Assembly: GCA_013334735.1 (NCBI GenBank)
Contig: JAAXXA010000162.1
Location: 1-6,777 of the forward strand
DNA length: 6,777 nt
Direction: 5' to 3'
From: Bacteroidota bacterium
Lineage (GTDB): Bacteria > Bacteroidota > Bacteroidia > Bacteroidales > CG2-30-32-10
How positions within the stretch are numbered: the first letter of the stretch is position 1; each line of letters starts with the position of its first letter. Position numbers and translations under genes: made by a program. Below, piece after piece: positions 1 to 5,067 of the stretch. The notes beneath the pieces were generated by a model. It did no database searches. It was not told the origin of the DNA and saw only the letters and a program-made list of their open reading frames with translations.

Positions 1-459
1 ATTTTATTGCCAATAGATGATGCAAAAATAAAAGTAAAAATTAAAGGCTTTATTGACAGGATAGACCGTGCAGGTTCTACTATTAGAATTATTGATTACA
101 AAACAGGAAATGTGAAAAAAGACGAGATTACAATTAAAACGTATGAGCAACTTATTTCGGAAAGCAAATTAGCCAAGAGCCTGCAATTGCTCACTTATGC
201 ATATCTTTTTAATAAAAATACAAATACTTTGAATTTATCAACAGGTATATTTACATTTCGTAGTTTAAGCAAAGGGTTTTGCTCCGTTACGTGTCCTGAT
301 ACAAAATCTGATATTATTGATATTGCAAATTTGCAAGAAGTTGAAAACGCGCTTTTAAAAATTATTTCATCAATTTTTGATAAAAATATCCCTTTTACCC
401 AGACTGCAGATACTAAAATTTGCAAAAACTGTCCGTTTACGGAGATATGTAATAAATGA
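1..459 (+). CDS. PD-(D/E)XK nuclease domain protein, RecB/AddB-like, C-terminal part only
   Basis: This is the 3' end of a gene that enters from the left edge: the frame is open from base 1 and 152 residues are visible before the TGA stop. A TTG at base 7 could be read as a start, but the frame continues upstream and the nuclease core lies at the very beginning, so it is better read as a truncated longer protein. Visible motifs are GFIDRID (residues 16-22) and IIDYKTG (30-36), which give the catalytic Asp and Asp-x-Lys of the RecB-type PD-(D/E)XK fold, then the QxxxY motif QLLTY (62-66), and a C-terminal cluster C141-x2-C144-x5-C150. In AddB-type proteins, three C-terminal cysteines join one upstream cysteine to bind an iron-sulfur cluster; the fourth would be outside this window. 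Likely role: DNA end processing in recombinational repair, either as an AddB-like subunit or as a helicase-nuclease fusion. The domain call is firm, the exact family member is not. Confidence 0.85.
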   Translation: MLLPIDDAKIKVKIKGFIDRIDRAGSTIRIIDYKTGNVKKDEITIKTYEQLISESKLAKSLQLLTYAYLFNKNTNTLNLSTGIFTFRSLSKGFCSVTCPDTKSDIIDIANLQEVENALLKIISSIFDKNIPFTQTADTKICKNCPFTEICNK

Positions 460-478
460 TATATGGGTTTGGCATAAC

Positions 479-524
479 CTGTCAGTTATCAGCGTGGATT
501 GCAGGGTTGCTTCCTGACAGTTTT
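479..524 (+). terminator. possible hairpin terminator between convergent genes
   Basis: The arm CTGTCAG (479-485) pairs perfectly with CTGACAG (514-520) across a 28-base loop, and the right arm is followed directly by TTTT (521-524). A smaller alternative hairpin, CAGG (502-505) with CCTG (513-516), overlaps the right arm. It begins 20 bases after the nuclease stop codon and lies between two genes that point at each other, where a terminator is expected. The loop is long and the T-run short, so efficiency may be low. No comparable T-run is present for the opposite direction. Confidence 0.4.
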
Positions 525-534
525 AAGCGCACTA

Positions 535-873
535 TTAATCCAAACCCTTTTTCAATTCGAGTAAAAAATCTTTAATGTTGTTTAAAGTTTTAACTATTTC
601 AACATTATCAACAGTTTCGGTTTTGTTGTCTTTTAGTTTTTCTTTGGCGCCCTGCAAGGTGTAGCCTCGCTCTTTTACAAGGTGATAAATGATACGGAAA
701 TTTTCAACATCGTCCTGCGTAAATAAACGATTTCCTTTTTTATTTTTCTGAGGTTTTATTATATCAAATTCCTTTTCCCAAAAGCGAATAAGAGATGTAT
801 TTACCTTAAACATCTCTGCTACTTCACCAATGGTGAAATATATCTTAAATATTTCTTTTTCTTTATAAGGCAT
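535..873 (-). CDS. MerR-type transcriptional regulator, small, without effector domain
   Basis: This 112-residue cytoplasmic protein has a MerR-type winged helix-turn-helix. Residues 12-32 contain the YFTIGEVAEMFKV...IRFWEKEF signature (helix-turn-helix), residues 47-52 read GNRLFT (the wing), and 53-80 form the second helical pair with the typical RGYTLQGAKEKL ending. Residues 83-112 are a Lys/Glu-rich helix with regularly spaced hydrophobic residues, probably a short dimerisation coiled coil. There is no effector-binding domain and no metal-binding cysteine, so no inducer can be inferred. Stand-alone MerR proteins of this length are common in Bacteroidota. The ATG at 873 is chosen because the conserved domain begins about ten residues later; no Shine-Dalgarno sequence precedes it, which is normal for the phylum. 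The gene is on the same strand as the lipoprotein operon but separated from it by 147 bases, so it is probably transcribed on its own. Its targets are unknown. Confidence 0.85.
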   Translation of the reverse strand: MPYKEKEIFKIYFTIGEVAEMFKVNTSLIRFWEKEFDIIKPQKNKKGNRLFTQDDVENFRIIYHLVKERGYTLQGAKEKLKDNKTETVDNVEIVKTLNNIKDFLLELKKGLD

Positions 874-921
874 CTGTAATTAGACTCTGTTTTAAGCTAA
901 TAGTATTAAGATAAATAATGC

Positions 922-949
922 AAAATTTAAAATGTAAAGTGTAAAATTT
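922..949. repeat. four degenerate tandem heptamers (AAARTKT)
   Basis: Read on the plus strand, bases 922-949 divide exactly into AAAATTT, AAAATGT, AAAGTGT and AAAATTT. Each unit fits AAA-R-T-K-T. The array lies 49-76 bases upstream of the MerR start codon, where regulatory sites of that gene could be. On the minus strand its proximal end reads AAATTTTG, one mismatch from the Bacteroidota -7 element TAnnTTTG, but no good -33 element is placed upstream of it. In AT-rich DNA a short array like this may be chance or a decayed microsatellite. Confidence 0.45.
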
Positions 950-1020
950 TATAAGTCATCGAAACCATTGATAATTATAAGCACCATTACTTTGCAATTT
1001 GCAATATTTTTATTTATCAA

Positions 1021-2190
1021 CTACTTGTTTATTACTTTCTTCGCTAAAAGCATATTTAATCCTTTACCATACCCGTATTTGAAATTAAAAGCTTTAGATC
1101 CTCCGTTATATGCTGCATTTAGGTCTTTCTGATAACAATAGCTAAAAACCTGAATAGGTTTTTCATACGTTCCATAAAGTTGAAAATTCCATTTTGATTT
1201 ATCAAAAAAATGATATGCAATTCCTGAATCATCTTGCAATACAGCTTTGCTTTTATTCAAAATTGTGTTTCTAACATAAGTAAATAACGAATTATGAAGC
1301 AGGTATGATGCCGATTTGATAAGGGTTGTAACATTTGTATCGAGATTTTGTAAATATACTTTACATCCTGTATTTTGCAAAAGCGCTTGATCGGTAAGAT
1401 CTGCCGAAAAATAATAAAGCTTTTTGATAGTAGTATCATTATCAGGTGCGCTGAAAGATATTTCAACACCTTTTCCATAACGATTCGCCCCTTTGTAAAC
1501 AATAAAAGTGTCGGCTACTATTACTTTCCCATCAATTCCTATATTAGCGTTTCTAATATCTTTTACTGTGTTACCTGTACGTGCCATAAAGAGCATAATA
1601 ACAGGCAAAACTCCGTCAATATCCTGATTATTCAATTCAGAACTCATTTGTTTTGTTATAAAAAAACTTGAATTCAAAATCTCCTCAAGCGCTTTGTTTA
1701 TAGAAACAAAAAGACCGGAAATTGTTTTGTCGTTTAGTTTTTTCATATCAGGAACTGATCCTGTTTTTTCGAGACCGAACAATATATATTTGTTTGCTTT
1801 CGGAAAAAGTTTGGTGGCATATAAAAAATCAGGACCACTAAAAGGATAAAAAAGAGTTTTGGTTTGATTGTTAACATCAGCTAATTCTGTATCACTCCAA
1901 TTTTTTATTTTCAAAAGGCTTTTTTCTTCTACTTTTTTCCATATAGAATCAAAACTTTTTGAATAACCTATCCATTGATATTTATTAACAAGATTGTTAA
2001 AAGGAGAAACTGTATCGGTTTTCATTCCGGCAAGAAACAATGCTACATTATTATAATATGAATTTTTATTTTTTACAGGAACTTCTTTAATAATTTTAAT
2101 ATTGTTTTCCTTAGCCGGTCCTTGCGAACAAGCGCTATAACAACAACACAATGCAAGTCCTGCCTGAAAAATCAATTTTTGTAATTTCAT
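1021..2190 (-). CDS. uncharacterised lipoprotein A (tandem paralogue)
   Basis: This 389-residue protein is probably exported and lipid-anchored. An N-terminal signal (residues 1-20) leads to a candidate lipobox Y18-S19-A20-C21. Tyr at -3 is unusual, but Cys21 is at the same position as the lipobox Cys of the neighbouring paralogue. The signal also holds a Cys triplet at 15-17. From about residue 85 it aligns with lipoprotein B along its whole length: TLFYPFSGPDFL (112-123), ILFGLE (136-141), LPVIMLFMART (195-205), KGVEI (240-244), YYFSA (259-263), KSASYLLHN (292-300), NKSKAVLQDDSG (312-323), KWNFQLYG (333-340) and a C-terminal KYGYG (371-375). I recognise no family or catalytic motif. It is the last gene of the operon, 25 bases after lipoprotein B. 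The ATG at 2190 is directly followed by the signal peptide, with only an A-rich leader and no Shine-Dalgarno sequence. The gene is certain; the function is unknown. Confidence 0.85.
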   Translation of the reverse strand: MKLQKLIFQAGLALCCCYSACSQGPAKENNIKIIKEVPVKNKNSYYNNVALFLAGMKTDTVSPFNNLVNKYQWIGYSKSFDSIWKKVEEKSLLKIKNWSDTELADVNNQTKTLFYPFSGPDFLYATKLFPKANKYILFGLEKTGSVPDMKKLNDKTISGLFVSINKALEEILNSSFFITKQMSSELNNQDIDGVLPVIMLFMARTGNTVKDIRNANIGIDGKVIVADTFIVYKGANRYGKGVEISFSAPDNDTTIKKLYYFSADLTDQALLQNTGCKVYLQNLDTNVTTLIKSASYLLHNSLFTYVRNTILNKSKAVLQDDSGIAYHFFDKSKWNFQLYGTYEKPIQVFSYCYQKDLNAAYNGGSKAFNFKYGYGKGLNMLLAKKVINK

Positions 2191-2215
2191 AATATTAATA
2201 CTTTTTTCTTTTAAA

Positions 2216-3388
2216 TTATTTTTTTCTCGCTACCAATAATCCGCATTTGGAGCCATATCCATATTGAAAGTTGATAGATTTTACCTTCATGTCTTTATAA
2301 GCCTGTTTAAGATCTTTTTCCATTCGGTTCGAAAACATTTGGATAGGTCCGTTATAAATTCCATAAAGTTGAATGTTCCATTTGTTTTGATCAATATATT
2401 TAAAGGCAACACCTGAATCATCCTGTAAGAATGCTTTGCTTTTGTTAAGTACCGTATTTCTTACAACAGAAAAATAAGGATTATGCATAAGATATGATGC
2501 GGATTTGACCATTGTTATAACATTGTTTTCTATATTTTCGAAAAATTTAGTACAATTTGGATTTGTTTTCAAACCACCATCAGCAACATTTGCTGAAAAA
2601 TAATATATTGTACGAAGTACTGTGTCTTCTTTATCTTTATATTTAATTTCAACGCCTTTATTATAACTCGCTTCGCTTTTTAAATTTTTAAAAGCATCAA
2701 TATAAACCATTTTACCGTTTTTATCAATTTCGGTCGGTTTTATATCAACAATTTCATGATCTGTACGAGCTACAAAAAGTAATATTATTGGAAGAGCTCC
2801 ACTTATAAGTTCGCTGTTTAACTCTTTCGACATATCAATAGTTTTGAAAAAACTCAATTTCAAAACATCTTCAATAGAAAAATTAAGAGCTGAAAAGAAC
2901 TTGCTAAGTTTTTCCTTAGGTATTTTTTTTAAATCGGGGATGTTACCAACAGGTTCGAGTCCAAACATAATAATCTTTTTTGTTTTCGGGAAAAATGCTT
3001 GTGCATGTAAAAAATCAGGTCCGCTAAATGGATAAAATAATGTTTTTATATCCTTATTCATATCCGAAAGTTCCGTTTCTGACCAAGCGCGCATTTTCGA
3101 AAGTCTTCTTTTTTCTAGTTTTGCCCAACTTGAATCGGATGATATAGAATAATTTTTAAAGCTTTCTGTTTGTGAAAGTTCGTACAATTCGCTTTTTTCA
3201 TCAACTTTCATCCCTGAAATAAATTTAGCAATATCGGTGTAAACCTTATTGGCCTTAATACTATCTTTTTTTACTGTTTTTACAGTATCCTTTTTATCTT
3301 TATTATCTTTTTTGCCGGCTCCACCACATGATGAAATTAAAAGTGCAATTGAAATGAAGATGATTGAAATAAATGATTTTTTTAACAT
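2216..3388 (-). CDS. uncharacterised lipoprotein B (tandem paralogue)
   Basis: This 390-residue lipoprotein has a clear signal: a lysine-containing n-region, a hydrophobic core at residues 6-18, and the lipobox I18-S19-S20-C21. A charged Lys/Asp-rich linker follows at 26-48, probably a flexible tether between lipid anchor and folded domain. The folded part (about 50-390) shares the conserved blocks of lipoprotein A: TLFYPFSGPDFL (116-127), MFGLE (141-145), LPIILLFVART (199-209), KGVEI (244-248), YYFSA (262-266), KSASYLMHN (295-303), NKSKAFLQDDSG (315-326), KWNIQLYG (336-343) and QYGYG (375-379). In the ungapped block 115-216, 54 of 102 residues match, counted by hand. The start ATG is 12 bases after the permease stop and the next gene begins 25 bases further on, which supports co-transcription. 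I do not recognise the family. It may sit in either membrane leaflet; the residues after Cys21 (GGAG) do not decide surface exposure. Confidence 0.87.
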   Translation of the reverse strand: MLKKSFISIIFISIALLISSCGGAGKKDNKDKKDTVKTVKKDSIKANKVYTDIAKFISGMKVDEKSELYELSQTESFKNYSISSDSSWAKLEKRRLSKMRAWSETELSDMNKDIKTLFYPFSGPDFLHAQAFFPKTKKIIMFGLEPVGNIPDLKKIPKEKLSKFFSALNFSIEDVLKLSFFKTIDMSKELNSELISGALPIILLFVARTDHEIVDIKPTEIDKNGKMVYIDAFKNLKSEASYNKGVEIKYKDKEDTVLRTIYYFSANVADGGLKTNPNCTKFFENIENNVITMVKSASYLMHNPYFSVVRNTVLNKSKAFLQDDSGVAFKYIDQNKWNIQLYGIYNGPIQMFSNRMEKDLKQAYKDMKVKSINFQYGYGSKCGLLVARKK

Positions 3389-3400
3389 ATCAAATCAGTT

Positions 3401-4738
3401 TTAATTATTAATTATTTTGTTTTTTGAATAATGATTACTTATTAAATATATGATGTATCCAAGAAGAACAGTTCCAAATCCCGAAAGAGAAATTAGAGGT
3501 TTTCCTGTAATTAAAAAATATAATATCCAAAGGTTTAATCCAAGAAAAATAATTGGAGTAAATGGATATCCCCATGCTTTAAAAGGTCTTGGCATATCGG
3601 GGTTCCTGAACCTTAGTATAAATAACCCCAGTACTGTAAGAGTTGTAAATAATGTTAATGTAAATCCAAGGTATGTTAAAACAGCCTCAAAAGATGATGT
3701 AAAAATGAAAACAAGCGCTATTATTGACTGAAGTGCTATAGCAATTACAGGGAGACCTTTTTTATTTTTCTTAGCCAAAAAGCGCAAAGCAGACAAATCC
3801 TCACCTATTACCATAGCAACGCGAGGACCTGCAAATACCATTGAACTTATTGTAGATATAAGCAATATTGATATTATCAGCGACATTATATTTCCTCCTG
3901 TACTCCCGAATATTTTTGTTGCCGATAAAGAACCTATTTCTATCACCGGATTTCCCTGTACATCTGCCATTTCCGGTATGGGAACAGTATAAAGAAAAAT
4001 AAAGTTAAGTAAAACATAAAGTCCCATAACTATAAGAGTTCCGGAAATAATTGATTTAGGGAGGTTTTTCTGAGGATTTTCTATTTCTCCTGCTATATAT
4101 GCAGAAGCATTCCAGCCAGAATAAGCGTAAGAGACAAATATCAGTGAAATAGCAAATGCAGCGCTTCCAATCTCTTTCAATGAACCGGTAACAGGCAAAA
4201 TATTTATATTCTGATGTTGTCCGAAAATAAAACCACAAGCAATAAACACAAAAATTAATAATACTTTTAATGAGGTTACCACATTCTGAAACCCGCTGCC
4301 AACATGAAGATTAGTTGAATGTACAAAAGTGATAAATAATACAACAATTGCTCCTACCCACATTTTATCGAACCAGGGAAAAACCGTACAAAAATATCCC
4401 CCCAAAGCCATTGCTGCTAAAGCAATAGGCGCAGCAAATCCAACAAATACAGAAACAAAACCGGATAAAAAACCTAAAGCAGGATGATATATTTTGGATA
4501 AATATGTATATTCACCTCCTGAACGCGGTATTGCAGCGCCAAGTTCGCTGTATGATAAAGCTCCACAAAACGCCATTATTCCACCAACTACCCAAAGCAT
4601 AAGCAATGCAAATATGGATTTAAGACCCATTACCTGAAAGCCAAGACTCGTAAAAACACCTGTTCCCACCATGTTTGCAATTACAATAGCTGTTGCTGTG
4701 GTTACACTTATTTTTACTATTTTATCGTTTAACTTCAC
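3401..4738 (-). CDS. APC-superfamily amino acid permease
   Basis: This is a polytopic inner-membrane transporter of 445 residues, close to the usual length for a 12-helix APC permease. Numbered from the GTG start, TM1 carries the unwound-helix motif GTGVF (25-29), and TM2 and its loop carry YSELGAAIPRSGGEYTYL (63-80). TM6 and the following loop carry SYAYSGWNASAYIAGEIENP and then NLPKSI. The TM8 region has AGPRVAMVIGEDL, and a late loop has RPFKAWGYPFTP. These are the landmark motifs of APC amino acid transporters, nearest in style to LAT/APA-type members. Substrate and coupling ion cannot be read from the sequence. The frame stays open upstream to a TTG at 4777, but that TTG overlaps the putative -7 promoter element, so the GTG at 4738, about 22 bases after the predicted transcription start, is preferred. 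It is the first gene of the probable operon with the two lipoproteins. Confidence 0.9.
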   Translation of the reverse strand: MKLNDKIVKISVTTATAIVIANMVGTGVFTSLGFQVMGLKSIFALLMLWVVGGIMAFCGALSYSELGAAIPRSGGEYTYLSKIYHPALGFLSGFVSVFVGFAAPIALAAMALGGYFCTVFPWFDKMWVGAIVVLFITFVHSTNLHVGSGFQNVVTSLKVLLIFVFIACGFIFGQHQNINILPVTGSLKEIGSAAFAISLIFVSYAYSGWNASAYIAGEIENPQKNLPKSIISGTLIVMGLYVLLNFIFLYTVPIPEMADVQGNPVIEIGSLSATKIFGSTGGNIMSLIISILLISTISSMVFAGPRVAMVIGEDLSALRFLAKKNKKGLPVIAIALQSIIALVFIFTSSFEAVLTYLGFTLTLFTTLTVLGLFILRFRNPDMPRPFKAWGYPFTPIIFLGLNLWILYFLITGKPLISLSGFGTVLLGYIIYLISNHYSKNKIINN

Positions 4739-4766
4739 CTTTTTTATATTATTGATTTTAACGGTG

Positions 4767-4797
4767 CAAAGTAACAAAAAAATAATAGTGTTTTAAA
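4767..4797 (-). promoter_or_regulatory. putative Bacteroidota-type promoter of the permease-lipoprotein operon
   Basis: On the minus strand, TTACTTTG (4774-4767), followed by CACC, is one mismatch from the Bacteroidota -7 consensus TAnnTTTG. Nineteen bases upstream is TTTA (4797-4794), three of four matches to the -33 element TTTG. Transcription would begin near 4760, giving a leader of about 22 bases before the GTG at 4738. A run of seven T (minus strand) at 4782-4776 lies in the spacer. Confidence 0.5.
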
Positions 4798-4854
4798 TTT
4801 AGTAGAAAAATATTTATACTCTTTATTAACAATAGTCCGGTAATATTTTTATCA

Positions 4855-4927
4855 CGCAAAGTCGCAATTCGCCACAAGCGAACGCAAAGATTTGGATTCT
4901 AACACTTTGCGCCTTAGCGACTTTGCG
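4855..4927. repeat. composite palindromic intergenic repeat (CGCAAAG family)
   Basis: The outer arms CGCAAAGTCGC (4855-4865) and GCGACTTTGCG (4917-4927) are perfect reverse complements of 11 bases. Inside them CGCAAAG (4883-4889) pairs with CTTTGCG (4905-4911) around a 15-base loop. The left arm alone contains a further perfect mini-hairpin, TTCGC (4868-4872), loop CACAA, GCGAA (4878-4882), opposite only five unpaired bases on the right. The element is much richer in G+C than its surroundings. Repeats built from CGCAAAG and its complement are, from general knowledge, scattered between genes in many bacterial genomes. It lies between the 3' end of the secreted-protein gene and the operon promoter. 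No T-run follows either arm, so it is not a standard terminator. Confidence 0.75.
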
Positions 4928-5067
4928 AGAAACTTATAATGAGAACATTGATTATCCGATATATATGAATTTTTACCGAAGTGTTATATTAACAGAAAGG
5001 TATTATATTCCGAAAAGCAGAGTTATTAAGCAGTATAATTGCTTTAAATGTAGTTGGTATGCTAAAA
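4928..5067. other. intergenic spacer, no gene seen
   Basis: This is AT-rich DNA downstream of the secreted-protein gene. The only plus-strand start, at 4939, opens a nine-codon frame and looks non-coding. A weak hairpin, AAGCA (5028-5032) with TGCTT (5040-5044), lies 24 bases past the secreted-protein stop but lacks a T-run. I see no RNA gene, and apart from the adjoining palindrome no regulatory element. Confidence 0.6.

Noticed and set aside
990..1008. Two TTGCAA palindromes seven bases apart as an operator
   Set aside because: The site lies beyond the end of the lipoprotein operon and more than 100 bases before the MerR start, with no promoter element beside it.
968..1020. Inverted repeat TTGATAA (968-974) and TTATCAA (1014-1020) after the operon end
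   Set aside because: The loop is 39 bases, the arms are all but one A/T, and no T-run follows on the minus strand, so it is not convincing as a terminator.
1375..1671. Plus-strand open frame of 98 codons
   Set aside because: It lies wholly antisense to lipoprotein A, whose frame is supported by a signal peptide and a paralogue; its translation shows no domain pattern.
3450..3731. Plus-strand open frame of 93 codons
   Set aside because: It is antisense to the conserved C-terminal part of the permease and has no recognisable protein features.
4855..4927. Palindrome as a bidirectional transcription terminator
   Set aside because: Neither flank carries a T-run after the stem; the internal structure fits a dispersed repeat better.
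5028..5044. Hairpin AAGCA/TGCTT downstream of the secreted-protein gene
   Set aside because: The stem is only five bases and no T-run follows on the minus strand; hairpins this weak are expected by chance in AT-rich DNA.
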